Source of the DNA: Alicyclobacillus sp.
GTDB taxonomy: Bacteria; Bacillota; Bacilli; Alicyclobacillales; Alicyclobacillaceae
Direction: 5' to 3'
DNA: 64,000 bases
NCBI GenBank assembly: GCA_023511295.1
Contig: JAIMBT010000004.1
Location: 103,683-167,682 of the forward strand
A model generated the notes under the pieces. The model was not told the DNA's origin and made no database searches. It saw only the letters and a list, made by a program, of their open reading frames with translations. A program made the translations under genes and the position numbers. This document shows positions 9,956 to 18,426 of this stretch, one piece after another (position 1 is the first letter of the stretch; every line of letters begins with the position of its first letter).

Positions 9956-11626
9956 ATGGAGCGTTCCGCGAACCATTCCGATTTTATCCGTGACATCATC
10001 CGCGAGGACCTGGAGGCCGGACGCGTGACGCGCGTCGTCACCCGGTTCCCGCCAGAGCCAAACGGTTACTTGCACATCGGCCACGCGAAGGCCATCTGCA
10101 TCAACTTCGACGTGGCGGACGAGGTGGGCGGCAAGACCCACCTGCGCTTCGACGATACCAATCCGGTCAAAGAGGACCGCGAGTACATCGAAGCGATTCA
10201 GGAAGACGTGCGCTGGCTCGGCTACGAGTGGGAGGGGCTGTACTTCGCGTCCGACTACTTCGAGGAGATGTACCAGCGGGCTGTCCTCCTCATCAAGAAG
10301 GGCAAGGCGTACGTTGACGACCTGACTGCAGACCAGCTGCGCGAGACCCGCGGGACCCTGACGGAACCCGGTCAGAACAGCCCGTACCGGGATCGATCCG
10401 TCGCGGAAAACCTCGACCTGTTCGCCCGCATGCGAGCCGGCGAGTTCCCGGACGGAGCCAAGGTGTTGCGGGCCAAGATCGACATGGCGTCGCCGAACTT
10501 GAACCTGCGTGACCCGGTCCTGTACCGCATCTCCCATGCGGTCCACCACAACACGGGCGACAAGTGGTGCATCTACCCGATGTACGCCTACGCACACCCG
10601 CTCGAGGACGCAATCGAGGGGGTCACGCACTCGCTGTGCTCACTCGAGTTCAAGGACCAACGCCCGCTCTACGACTGGGTGGTGCGCGAGTGCGAGATGC
10701 CGCACACGCCCCATCAGTACGAGTTCGGCCGGCTGAACCTGACGAACACGGTGATGAGCAAGCGCCACCTCAAGAAACTGGTCGACGAAGGGCTGGTGGA
10801 CGGATGGGACGACCCGCGCATGCCCACCATCTCCGGCTTCCGCCGCCGCGGTTTCACGCCGGAGGCCATCCGCTCGTTCGTCCGCGAACTGGGTATCACC
10901 GTATCCGGCGGCGAGGTCGACTTCAAGCTGCTCGAACACCACGCCCGCCAAGACCTCAGCTTGAAGGCGCCGCGGACGATGGCCGTCATCCGTCCGCTTA
11001 AACTGGTCATCACGAACTACCCGGAGGACCAAGTGGAGATGATGGAGACGCTGGTCAACCCAGAGGTGCCCGAAATGGGTACCAAGCAGGTACCGTTCTC
11101 CCGCGAGCTGTACATCGAGCAAGAGGACTTCATGGAGGTCCCGCCGCCAAAATACCGCCGCCTCTACCCCGGCAACGAGGTGCGCCTGAAGGACGCGTAC
11201 ATCGTCCGGTGCACAGACGTGGTCAAGGATGCCGAGGGAAACGTCACGGAAGTGCACTGCACGTATGACCCGGATACGCGCAGCGGTACCGGTTCGAACA
11301 CGCGCAAGGTAAAGGGGACCATTCACTGGGTCGACTGCCGCAGCGCCCTGCCGGCTGAGTTTCGGTTGTACGAGCCGTTGTTGTTGGCTGGGTATGACGC
11401 CGAGGCGCCGCTGGAGGCGCAAATCAACCCCGAGTCACTGCAAGTGTGTCACGGATACATCGGTGCCGACCTGCAGGACGCGAAGCCGCAGGACAAGTTC
11501 CAGTTCGTCCGCCAAGGGTATTTCAATGTGGACCCGAAGCACACCACTGCGGACCACAAGGTGTTCAACCTGATTGTGTCGCTGAAGAGTTCGTTCAAGG
11601 TGGACCCAGTGCCAGCGCAAGGCTGA
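9956..11626 (+). CDS. glnS: Glutaminyl-tRNA synthetase
   Basis: A 556-residue class I tRNA synthetase. [18 protein letters not shown] contains the HIGH motif near residue 40 and VMSKR is the KMSKS-type motif. The tRNA anticodon-binding beta-barrel part ([20 protein letters not shown] region and HWVDC) follows, so length and domain order match bacterial GlnRS. ATG 9956 is chosen because GGAGGT lies 7 bases upstream; an in-frame ATG at 9932 has no ribosome binding site. Most Bacilli lack GlnRS and make Gln-tRNA by transamidation, so its presence is noteworthy and suggests acquisition by transfer in this lineage. Confidence 0.95.
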   Translation: MERSANHSDFIRDIIREDLEAGRVTRVVTRFPPEPNGYLHIGHAKAICINFDVADEVGGKTHLRFDDTNPVKEDREYIEAIQEDVRWLGYEWEGLYFASDYFEEMYQRAVLLIKKGKAYVDDLTADQLRETRGTLTEPGQNSPYRDRSVAENLDLFARMRAGEFPDGAKVLRAKIDMASPNLNLRDPVLYRISHAVHHNTGDKWCIYPMYAYAHPLEDAIEGVTHSLCSLEFKDQRPLYDWVVRECEMPHTPHQYEFGRLNLTNTVMSKRHLKKLVDEGLVDGWDDPRMPTISGFRRRGFTPEAIRSFVRELGITVSGGEVDFKLLEHHARQDLSLKAPRTMAVIRPLKLVITNYPEDQVEMMETLVNPEVPEMGTKQVPFSRELYIEQEDFMEVPPPKYRRLYPGNEVRLKDAYIVRCTDVVKDAEGNVTEVHCTYDPDTRSGTGSNTRKVKGTIHWVDCRSALPAEFRLYEPLLLAGYDAEAPLEAQINPESLQVCHGYIGADLQDAKPQDKFQFVRQGYFNVDPKHTTADHKVFNLIVSLKSSFKVDPVPAQG

Positions 11627-11627
11627 G

Positions 11628-11954
11628 TCGGCGGGCATCGGCCGGGGCGTCGTGGTCGTTGGGATAGAAGGCGTGTTCTGGGCCGGAAACCTGACCGTCG
11701 CGTACGCCTTCGCGGTCCATCTGTTGCGCGACACCGCGGCCGATGACGCGGAAGCGGACGCGCTCCGCGGCAGCCTGTACGGAATGACGAACGTTGTGCA
11801 ATCGGCGGGCCTGTTGGTCGCGGCGCCAACGGCTGGGTTCATCATCCATCTCGCCCACAACAACTACAGCGGAATGTTCCTCGTCGCGACCCTTGCGAGC
11901 TACGTCACCGTCGGCGTGATGTTACAGATTCGGAGGAAGCAGGCGTCGCCGTGA
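11628..11954 (+). pseudogene. Truncated MFS transporter, C-terminal fragment
   Basis: An open frame just after glnS encodes about 100 residues that look like the last two or three membrane helices of a major facilitator protein (GSLYGMTNVVQSAGLLVAAP, then FLVATLASYVTVGVML and a basic tail). There is no upstream part and no clear ribosome binding site; the only starts are a GTG at 11652 or entry from the glnS end. I read it as the 3' remnant of a deleted transporter gene rather than a functional gene. Confidence 0.5.
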
Positions 11955-11957
11955 CCG

Positions 11958-13610
11958 TCACAGCCGGGCCAATGCGCGCCCGGCCTGCCGACCGGTGAAC
12001 AGACAGCCGCCGAGGAAGGTCCCTTCGAGCGCGCGGTAGCCGTGCACGCCGCCACCGCCAAAGCCAGCTGCCTCTCCAGCCGCGTACAGACCGGGGACTG
12101 GGTTCCCCGAGGCGTCCAACACCCGCCCGGACAGGTCGGTCTGCAGCCCACCCAGTGTCTTTCGGCTGACAATCCGAAGGCGGACCGCAATGAGCGGGCC
12201 GTTCGACGGATCGAGAAACTTGTGCAGTTTGGCCACGCGGATGAGCCGATCACCGCGGTAGTGCCGAGCGTCCCGGATGGCGGCAATCTGCAGGTCCTTG
12301 CCAAAGCCGTTGTCCAGTTGCCGGTCGCGAGCGCGCACCTGGCGCTCCACCTCGGCGAGCGAGACCAACGGCTCACCCACCAACCGGTTCATCTTGTCGA
12401 CCAACTCCGGCAGTGTGCGCGCCACCACGAAATCCTCTCCGTGGTCCAAGAACTTCTGCACCGGTCCCGGCACCCCGGACCGCGCCCGTCCCATCACTTG
12501 GCGGATGGACTTGCCGGTGAGATCTGGGTTTTGCTCCGATCCCGACAATGCGAACTCCTTCTCAATCACCTTCTCTGTGAGGATGAACCAGGAGTAGTCG
12601 AAACCGGATTGGAGGATGGCTTGAAGCGTGCCCAGTGTGTCGTAGCCGGGAAAGTTCGGGGCGGCAAGCCGCTGGCCGCGCGCGTCGAACCAGAGCGACG
12701 ACGGCCCGGGCAGGATGCGGATACCGTGGCGCGGCCAGACGGGACTCCAGTTGTGAATGCCCTCCGTGTAATGCCACATCCGATCTCGGTTGACCACCCG
12801 GCCACCCGCCCGCTCAGCGATGCGGAGCATCCGCCCGTCGACATGCGCAGGGACGCCGGAGAGCATCTGCCGGGGCGGCGGTCCGAGCCTGGCGGGCCAG
12901 TTCTGGCGGATGAGATGGTGGTTGCCGCCGATGCCGCCGCTGGCCACCAGCACCGCCTCCGCGGCAAACGAGAATTCGCCAATCTCCTTCCGCGAACTCG
13001 CCTCCCCGCGAGCCGCGGCACTGGGTTCGAGCCGAGCTCCGTACACGCCGGTCACGGCACCGCCCTGCACGAGCAATCCGTCGACGCGGTGGCGCGGACG
13101 GTAGTCCACCAGGCCCGTCCGGATGGCTGCGCGGACGCGAGCGGCGAACGGATCGACAATGGCTGGACCGGTCCCCCACACGATGTGGAACCGCGGCACG
13201 GAGTTGCCGTGACCATCCGCCAGATAGCCGCCGCGTTCAGCCCAACCGACGACCGGAAAGAACCGCACGCCGAGACTCCGCAGCCACGACCGCTTCTCGC
13301 CGGCGGCAAAGTCCACATACGCCTCCGCCCAGCGCTTGCCCCAGCGGTCTTCGTCACGGTCAAAGCCGGCCGCCCCGAGCCAGTCCTGCCACGCCAGCTC
13401 GCGAGAGTCGCGAATCCCCATGCGCCGCTGCTCCGGCGAATCGACCAGGAAGAGCCCGCCGAATGACCACCAGGCCTGGCCGCCGAACGAGGCCTCCGGC
13501 TCTTGATCAAGCAGCAACACCCTCCGCCCGGCATCCGCCAGCTCAGCGGTCGCAACGAGACCTGCCAGGCCAGCGCCGACGACAATCACGTCGAATCTCT
13601 CTGACACCAC
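11958..13610 (-). CDS. FAD-binding dehydrogenase (fumarate reductase/ketosteroid dehydrogenase-like)
   Basis: About 550 residues. The N-terminus has a Rossmann dinucleotide motif (DVIVVGAGLAGLVATAELA) and an Asp-Gln end of the second strand. GGQAWWSFGGLF and the C-terminal GFGGGGVHGYRALEGTFLGG are characteristic of the Rv0785-type FAD-binding dehydrogenase family, related to flavocytochrome c and 3-ketosteroid 1-dehydrogenase. Its electron acceptor and substrate cannot be told. The start is placed at GTG 13610, 9 bases after AAGGAGG; an ATG at 13619 directly abuts that site. Convergent with the MFS fragment. Confidence 0.85.
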   Translation of the reverse strand: MVSERFDVIVVGAGLAGLVATAELADAGRRVLLLDQEPEASFGGQAWWSFGGLFLVDSPEQRRMGIRDSRELAWQDWLGAAGFDRDEDRWGKRWAEAYVDFAAGEKRSWLRSLGVRFFPVVGWAERGGYLADGHGNSVPRFHIVWGTGPAIVDPFAARVRAAIRTGLVDYRPRHRVDGLLVQGGAVTGVYGARLEPSAAARGEASSRKEIGEFSFAAEAVLVASGGIGGNHHLIRQNWPARLGPPPRQMLSGVPAHVDGRMLRIAERAGGRVVNRDRMWHYTEGIHNWSPVWPRHGIRILPGPSSLWFDARGQRLAAPNFPGYDTLGTLQAILQSGFDYSWFILTEKVIEKEFALSGSEQNPDLTGKSIRQVMGRARSGVPGPVQKFLDHGEDFVVARTLPELVDKMNRLVGEPLVSLAEVERQVRARDRQLDNGFGKDLQIAAIRDARHYRGDRLIRVAKLHKFLDPSNGPLIAVRLRIVSRKTLGGLQTDLSGRVLDASGNPVPGLYAAGEAAGFGGGGVHGYRALEGTFLGGCLFTGRQAGRALARL

Positions 13611-13633
13611 GGCGTCCATCCTCCTTCCGTGCG

Positions 13634-14206
13634 TCACCCGTGCCAGACTGCTTCAACCAGAACCCAGACGCCGAGGATGCCGAGAACCACCCCGGCCAAT
13701 TTCTCCGCCCACTCGCCGAGCACTGGCTGAAGTCGTCGCGCAAACGCGAAGCCCAACCAGGTGAACACGCAGCTTTGCAGGGCAATCAAGCCGATGGTCC
13801 AAGCGATCGGCACTCCGACAACGCCGATGGAGAAGCCGACCGCGAACTCGTCGATGCTGATACTGAGTGCCGCGACAAGGAGGGTCCAGCCAGCCACAGA
13901 TCCCCCCAGTTGCCCTTGCACCTCATCGTTCTCGAAAAGGAGCAGCCAGGCGGCAACGGCCAACAACAGCACCCCGCCCACCAGCGATCCCCAGGTCCCC
14001 ATCCATTGCCCCGCAGCCCGGCCGATGCACAGGCCAAACAGGGGCATGAGCGCCTCCGCCACGGCGAAGGTGAGGGCCACCCGCCAGACCCCTGTGACAC
14101 GCGCCAGACCCAGTGAAACGGATACCATCAGGGTATCGATGCCAAGCGACAACACCAACGCAACCATCTTCAAGATATCCAGTACGCTCACCTCAAGCGC
14201 CGACAC
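13634..14206 (-). CDS. MntP/YtaF-like manganese efflux pump
   Basis: A 190-residue protein with six predicted membrane helices arranged as an inverted repeat: the first half has LGIDTLMVSVSLGLA and the second SISIDEFAVGFSIG, each with an Asp in a membrane helix. This is the signature of the MntP/DUF204 family, which exports Mn2+; the sporulation protein YtaF belongs to the same family. The start codon is uncertain (GTG at 14206). A 5' neighbour on the same strand is separated by a repeat cluster. Confidence 0.82.
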   Translation of the reverse strand: MSALEVSVLDILKMVALVLSLGIDTLMVSVSLGLARVTGVWRVALTFAVAEALMPLFGLCIGRAAGQWMGTWGSLVGGVLLLAVAAWLLLFENDEVQGQLGGSVAGWTLLVAALSISIDEFAVGFSIGVVGVPIAWTIGLIALQSCVFTWLGFAFARRLQPVLGEWAEKLAGVVLGILGVWVLVEAVWHG

Positions 14207-14222
14207 GCGGATTCATTTCCAG

Positions 14223-14355
14223 CAGCGGAACGACGTTCCCTTGTTCGCGGCGGGATTGGGCGGCAGCGGAGCGACAGCGGAGCGACAGCGGAACCGCATT
14301 CCCTTGTGCCGCCACGGCCACCCCGGTTTCACCCGATCTCGCCCGATCTCGCCCC
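14223..14355. repeat. Palindromic intergenic repeat, two degenerate copies
   Basis: Two units begin at 14223 (cagcggaacgacgttccc) and 14286 (cagcggaaccgcattccc). The first is followed by a GGGATTGGGCGGCAGCG tail and the second by GCCACGGCCACCCCGGTTTC and ATCTCGCCC blocks. The same two unit types alternate at 16491-16770. The core GGAAC-nnn-GTTCC is an inverted repeat; the second copy has one mismatch. The sequence lies between two genes and codes for nothing recognisable. Confidence 0.75.
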
Positions 14356-14370
14356 CACCCCCATGGCCAC

Positions 14371-15189
14371 TCAGGTGGCGTTCCAGAACCATGCCGGATC
14401 GCTCACATAGACGCGTCGCACAATCCCGTGCGGCCCCTTCGCCTCCCGTACCTCGCGGGTCGGGCGGTACCCCATCGGGTGTAACCAGTATTGCGTGAAC
14501 GCCGCCTTTCCCTCCGCCCCGTACTCGCTGCGCTCGTTGGCAGCGAAGCGGAAGGTGTTCTTGGCCATGTAGGCGAGGTACTCCGCCGCGCTTCCGGGCT
14601 CACCATTCCAGTTCAACCCGCCGCCGACGTGGACGCGCTCGCCCCGGATGTAGCGATTCCGCAGTTCCGGTAGACTCAAGGCTCGCCCGTGGTCGTCCTC
14701 GACGTAGGCATCCCAGGTCGGATCGACGAAGACCCATTTTTCCCACGCTTCCACATATACACTCGTCACCACGTGGCAGTCGCGGAAATCTTCCCCCATC
14801 GGCAAACAGGTCACAAACCGAGATCTCCACCCCAGCGCCAGACACAATTCATTCAGGACCGTCGCCAGGAGTCTGCAATTCACACCACGGTTTTCGGCCC
14901 GACAGACTTCCAGGATGCGCAGGGTTTCCGGGGCATGTTGGAAAGTGGAGCTCCCGTCGTGGCGGATCTCCTGATGGACCCAGGTCGTCAGTCGACGCAG
15001 TCGATCCCACTGACTTCCCTCCCCGCAAATCTCCTCCAACTGGAGTTCGTCTCGCAGCCGAGCCAAATCTGGCGAGTCCGGCGACTGAAAGTACCATGGA
15101 CCGAGCGGATCGGGCTTCGTATACTCGTATTCGGCAAACAGGCGAAGAAAGTAGACGAAGTCGTGGAACTGTTCGAGATATTCTTCCAA
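14371..15189 (-). CDS. Transglutaminase-like cysteine protease-fold protein
   Basis: Around 272 residues with the transglutaminase-core triad pattern: Cys in GVNCRLLATVLNELC, His in CHVVTSVYVE and Asp in WVFVDPTWDAYVEDD. The fold catalyses protein cross-linking or peptidase chemistry; the target here is unknown. The TTG at 15189 is chosen because GGAGGG lies 6 bases upstream. An ATG at 15237 and a GTG at 15303, immediately after the upstream stop, are alternatives. It is the third gene of an operon with the ECF sigma factor gene and the gene at 15304-15813. Confidence 0.72.
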   Translation of the reverse strand: MEEYLEQFHDFVYFLRLFAEYEYTKPDPLGPWYFQSPDSPDLARLRDELQLEEICGEGSQWDRLRRLTTWVHQEIRHDGSSTFQHAPETLRILEVCRAENRGVNCRLLATVLNELCLALGWRSRFVTCLPMGEDFRDCHVVTSVYVEAWEKWVFVDPTWDAYVEDDHGRALSLPELRNRYIRGERVHVGGGLNWNGEPGSAAEYLAYMAKNTFRFAANERSEYGAEGKAAFTQYWLHPMGYRPTREVREAKGPHGIVRRVYVSDPAWFWNAT

Positions 15190-15303
15190 GCCAATCCCTC
15201 CAATGTCATCGTTTCCCAATGCTGGCACGGTGGTCATTCCGCGTTCCCGCGCATCGGCCGCAGCCAAAGCACGGGCGTTCCCGCCGCTCAGGCCACAGGG
15301 CAC

Positions 15304-15813
15304 CTACTCGGATGCCAGGGGCCGGATGCTGCCCTCCAACCGTCCTTCGTTGACAAACCGCCCAACCGGGCTCTTCTCCACATCGCCCTCCAGGTACCCG
15401 CAGTTGACGAAGGTCGCGCGGTCGCGGATGATCACCTTCCCCTCCAAACTCCCTGCGAGCGTGAAAGTACATCCCTCTGCGATGTCGACCATCCCCTGGT
15501 AAGATCCCTGAAGTTCCGCATCCTCAGTGACAAACCACGTCGGCGCGCCCTTCGCCTTCCGGGACTTCTCCCGCAACACATCGGCCAATGCCCGGCAACT
15601 CAACGCCAACGTCGCGGAAGCCGTCCCGTCCTCGTCGAGGGGTTGCAGAATCTGCCATGTTGGATTCGCCGGATCATCCTGCTTCGCCCACTCCAACGCC
15701 CGGTTAAACTGCCTGACTGCATCTGGCAATGCCTCTCGGTACACGCCGGTGACACCCATCTCTTCGGCGAACCGTTCCACGTCGCGCAAGATTACCAAGA
15801 CGTATTCTGACAC
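15304..15813 (-). CDS. Hypothetical protein with bactofilin-like C-terminal strand repeats
   Basis: A 169-residue protein. The first 85 residues look alpha-helical. The C-terminal part has short alternating hydrophobic and Gly/Asn turns (FTLAGSLEGKVIIRD, NCGYLEGDVEKSP, FVNEGRLEGSI), like the one-turn repeats of bactofilins and other right-handed beta-helix polymer proteins. GTG at 15813 has GAAGGGGTGA upstream and overlaps the end of the sigma factor gene by 22 bases, so the two are translationally coupled. A role with the sigma factor and the transglutaminase-like protein in envelope or spore assembly is only an inference. Confidence 0.55.
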   Translation of the reverse strand: MSEYVLVILRDVERFAEEMGVTGVYREALPDAVRQFNRALEWAKQDDPANPTWQILQPLDEDGTASATLALSCRALADVLREKSRKAKGAPTWFVTEDAELQGSYQGMVDIAEGCTFTLAGSLEGKVIIRDRATFVNCGYLEGDVEKSPVGRFVNEGRLEGSIRPLASE

Positions 15814-16397
15814 CGTCCAGTCACCCCTTCATTGGCTGCAGGACTCCCATCCTGCCGCTTGCGTGCCGCAAGGCGGCACAGTTCGATGCCGCGGTGAATC
15901 CGCCACTTGACCGTCGACACCGCCAAACCCGTCAGCAACGAGATCTCGGGGACCGTCAGGTCCTCCTGGTAGTGCAATTGGAGAACCTCCAGGTAGCTGG
16001 CGGGTATCAGGGACAGGAGGTCGTGGAGATCGATCCGCTCCTCCACACTCACCCTCGCCTGGTCCGCCAACGGGTGGGCAATCGCATCGAGATCGACCGC
16101 CCGGTACGCGGGTTCGACGCCGAGCTTTCGCCCCATTTCTACGCACACGTTGTGGACAATCCGCATCAGCCACGGACCAAACCGCTCGCTCTCGCGAAGC
16201 GTCGGGAGGTGCCGCCAAGCTCGGTAAAACGCCTCCTGCGCCACATCGGGAGCCATCATCTCCCCCACTCTGTACCGCGCCGCTTTGTACACGGGCTCGC
16301 GGAACCGATGGTACAGGCGCTCAAACGCTGCCTCGTCTCCGCGTCGGGACTGGTCGACTAGGTAGCCGATGTGTTGTAGCGTGTCAATCCGTCTCAC
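15792..16397 (-). CDS. ECF-type RNA polymerase sigma factor
   Basis: A 201-residue sigma-70 family protein. Region 2 is seen in AFERLYHRFREPVYKAAR and VAQEAFYRAWRHLP and region 4 in LIPASYLEVLQLHYQEDLTVPEI with the recognition helix GLAVSTVKWRIHRGIE. There is no sigma 1.1 or 3 region, so it is of the extracytoplasmic function class. No anti-sigma gene is visible downstream; instead it is coupled to the bactofilin-like and transglutaminase-like genes, which may be regulatory partners or targets. The GTG start at 16397 is close to an AAAGGCG sequence and is not certain. Confidence 0.85.
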   Translation of the reverse strand: MRRIDTLQHIGYLVDQSRRGDEAAFERLYHRFREPVYKAARYRVGEMMAPDVAQEAFYRAWRHLPTLRESERFGPWLMRIVHNVCVEMGRKLGVEPAYRAVDLDAIAHPLADQARVSVEERIDLHDLLSLIPASYLEVLQLHYQEDLTVPEISLLTGLAVSTVKWRIHRGIELCRLAARKRQDGSPAANEGVTGRCQNTSW

Positions 16398-16490
16398 CGC
16401 CTTTCGACGCGTCTGTATCTATAGACGACGATACATGCGGAAACGATAGGTCCGGATCTGGGTTTAAGGACGTGCCCCTGCCCGGCCCGG

Positions 16491-16770
16491 TAGCGGAACG
16501 CGGTTCCCTTGTGTCGCCGCGGCCACCCCGGTTTCGCCCGATCTCGCCCGCCACCCGAAGCCATAGCGGAACGCGGTTCCCTTGTTGGCGACGGGATTGG
16601 GCGGCAGCGATGCGATAGCGGAACCGCGTTCCCTTGTGTCGCCGCGGCCACCCCGGTTTCGCCCGATCTCGCCCGCCACCCGAAGCCACAGCGGAACGCG
16701 GTTCCCTTGTTGGCGGCCGGATTGGGCGGTAGGGATGCGATAGCGGAACCGCGTTCCCTTGTGCCACCCC
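16491..16770. repeat. Tandem 125-bp composite of palindromic repeats
   Basis: Five units start at 16491, 16564, 16616, 16689 and 16741, in alternating long (73 bp) and short (52 bp) types, giving a 125-bp period repeated twice plus the start of a third. Every unit opens with AGCGGAAC-(GCG or CGC)-GTTCCCTTGT. The central 13 bases GGAACGCGGTTCC form a perfect inverted repeat with a 3-base centre, and copies differ by inversion of that centre. The long type continues into GCCGCGGCCACCCCGGTTTC. Non-coding, between the sigma factor gene and an MFS gene. Confidence 0.85.
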
Positions 16771-16820
16771 ACCTGCCCCACCTGCCCCACCTGCCCCACC
16801 TGCCCCACCTGCCCCACATG
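16767..16820. repeat. 9-bp tandem repeat (CCCCACCTG)
   Basis: Five exact copies of CCCCACCTG are followed by one variant copy (CCCCACATG). The array starts inside the last palindromic repeat unit and ends 17 bases before the stop codon of the MFS gene, just outside it. Its copy number is a likely strand-slippage variable. Confidence 0.85.
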
Positions 16821-16837
16821 GCCCGAGCCAGCCGGGG

Positions 16838-18103
16838 TCACGCCTGAGCCCCCGTGCCGGTGCCAGCGCTCGTGCCAGCACCAGCGCCGCGTCCGCGCCT
16901 CGTCAACGTCAGGCACACCGCGCCAAACGCAGCCATCGCAACCATGACGCTCGCGAGCATCGCGTGCATGCCGGAGCTGTCGAGGATGTCGCCGAACAAG
17001 ATGGGGCCCAGGCCGCTGCCGAGGAACAGAGAGAAGGCGAACAGCGACACCGCTGTCGCCCGACCACCTGGCAGGAGGTCGGTGGCGTACGTCTGAAGGG
17101 TCGAATGGCAGTAACTGAATCCAAAGCCGAGGACAACAAACCCGAGGGTGAGGCCCAGCAGACTCTGCCACGCCCAGACCAGCACGAACCCGGCGGTCAT
17201 GAGGCTCGCGCCGAAGACGGGCATCCGCGTGGACCCAACGCGCTGCAGGACACGCGTGATGGTTCGACTCCCGAAAAAGGCACCGGCGCTGTAGGTTGCC
17301 GTCAGCAAACCAACCACCAGATACTGCAGATGCAGCGTGGTCACTCCGTACACGCCGAGGTAGGTGAACCCGCCGTAGAACACGAGTCCTTCGCAACAGA
17401 CGAGGCCGTAGACCAACCACGCGCGCCGTTGGCGGGCAATCGCCCGGTAACGCTCTCGGAGCGGAAGCGGCCGTGCCTCCATCCGTCCGCGGGTCCCCTC
17501 CTGCTCCGCGCCACCTGATTCTCCCGGTGATCTCGGGAGGCTTGGTTGCGTTCGTTGCCGGAGCATCGCAAGCAGCGTCGGGATGGCCGCGATACCGAGA
17601 ACCAGGAACAGGACGCGGTAGCTCACAAACTGCGCAGCGAGACCGCCAATCACAATCCCCATCGCCTGCCCCGAGGTCGACAGCGACATGAAGAAGGCGA
17701 TGGCCCGAGGCCGCTCGCGCATCTCGAATCGATCTCCAATCTGCGCCAGCGTCGTCGGGATGATGCCCGCCGCAAACATGCCGGTCACGACGCGCAGCGC
17801 CATCAGGGCGGGGAACGTGTGCACCACGCCGCAGACGACGGTCCCCGCTGCGAACAGGCAGAGCGAGATGAGAATGGTCGAGACCTTGCCGATCCGGTCG
17901 GCAATCGGCCCGTAAATCAACTGAAAGAGTCCGTACGGAATAGAGTAGGCCGTTACCAGCAAGCCTGCCGCGGCGGACGAGGTGTGTAGCGCTACAGCGA
18001 TGGCAGGCAGCATCGGGGCGATGGCGCGGTTGTCGGCGTTGACCAAAAAACCGCCCAGTCCGAGCGCCCAGAGCATCCGCTGATCTCGTCGGTGGTTGGG
18101 CAT
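16838..18103 (-). CDS. MFS transporter
   Basis: A 421-residue major facilitator with about 12 hydrophobic helices. The motif A-type loop between helices 2 and 3 is GPIADRIGKVSTI, and NADNRAIAPMLPAIAV in helix 1 is typical of drug:H+ or sugar-phosphate-like permeases. Substrate unknown. ATG 18103 is chosen because GGAAAGGTGGGA lies just upstream. The C-terminal tail is Gly/Ala/Thr-rich and low in complexity. Confidence 0.85.
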   Translation of the reverse strand: MPNHRRDQRMLWALGLGGFLVNADNRAIAPMLPAIAVALHTSSAAAGLLVTAYSIPYGLFQLIYGPIADRIGKVSTILISLCLFAAGTVVCGVVHTFPALMALRVVTGMFAAGIIPTTLAQIGDRFEMRERPRAIAFFMSLSTSGQAMGIVIGGLAAQFVSYRVLFLVLGIAAIPTLLAMLRQRTQPSLPRSPGESGGAEQEGTRGRMEARPLPLRERYRAIARQRRAWLVYGLVCCEGLVFYGGFTYLGVYGVTTLHLQYLVVGLLTATYSAGAFFGSRTITRVLQRVGSTRMPVFGASLMTAGFVLVWAWQSLLGLTLGFVVLGFGFSYCHSTLQTYATDLLPGGRATAVSLFAFSLFLGSGLGPILFGDILDSSGMHAMLASVMVAMAAFGAVCLTLTRRGRGAGAGTSAGTGTGAQA

Positions 18104-18426
18104 GCCGGTCCCACCTTTCCCGAAGTTTTGTTGGACCATCCGTCCACGTGCATGCACCGGCCGTGCGACGTCGATGGCGGTACCGCCATTATACCGGAGC
18201 CCCCTCACGCCAGCAGTCCTCCGCCGACGAATTCGATGGACCTAAACTCCTTCGTTTGTGCCACCTCCACTCCCTGGTTCCGCCTGGTTCAGCCAACCAT
18301 TTTTGTTGACTAACCGCCGATGCGACCGGAACAATGAGGACTGGCGGGCCTGCGCGAGTCCATCCCACCATCGGATGGCGAGCACGCGGCCGTCCCGATT
18401 CATGCCAAACGATAGGAGCATCCAGA
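18104..18426. other. Divergent intergenic region with a candidate promoter
   Basis: The 323 bases between the divergent MFS and VIT genes hold no convincing gene. A candidate plus-strand promoter for the VIT gene is TTGACT at 18306-18311, an 18-base spacer and AACAAT at 18330-18335. It is preceded by a small hairpin, TGGTT-cagcc-AACCA, with a T-run at about 18290-18306. Confidence 0.4.

Noticed and set aside
16491..16820. Possible CRISPR array
   Set aside because: Repeat periods alternate 73 and 52 bases and the intervening sequences are themselves repeated, so there are no unique spacers; no cas genes are present.
18285..18306. Rho-independent terminator TGGTT-AACCA with T-run
   Set aside because: Only a 5-bp stem, and no gene ends on that strand just upstream.
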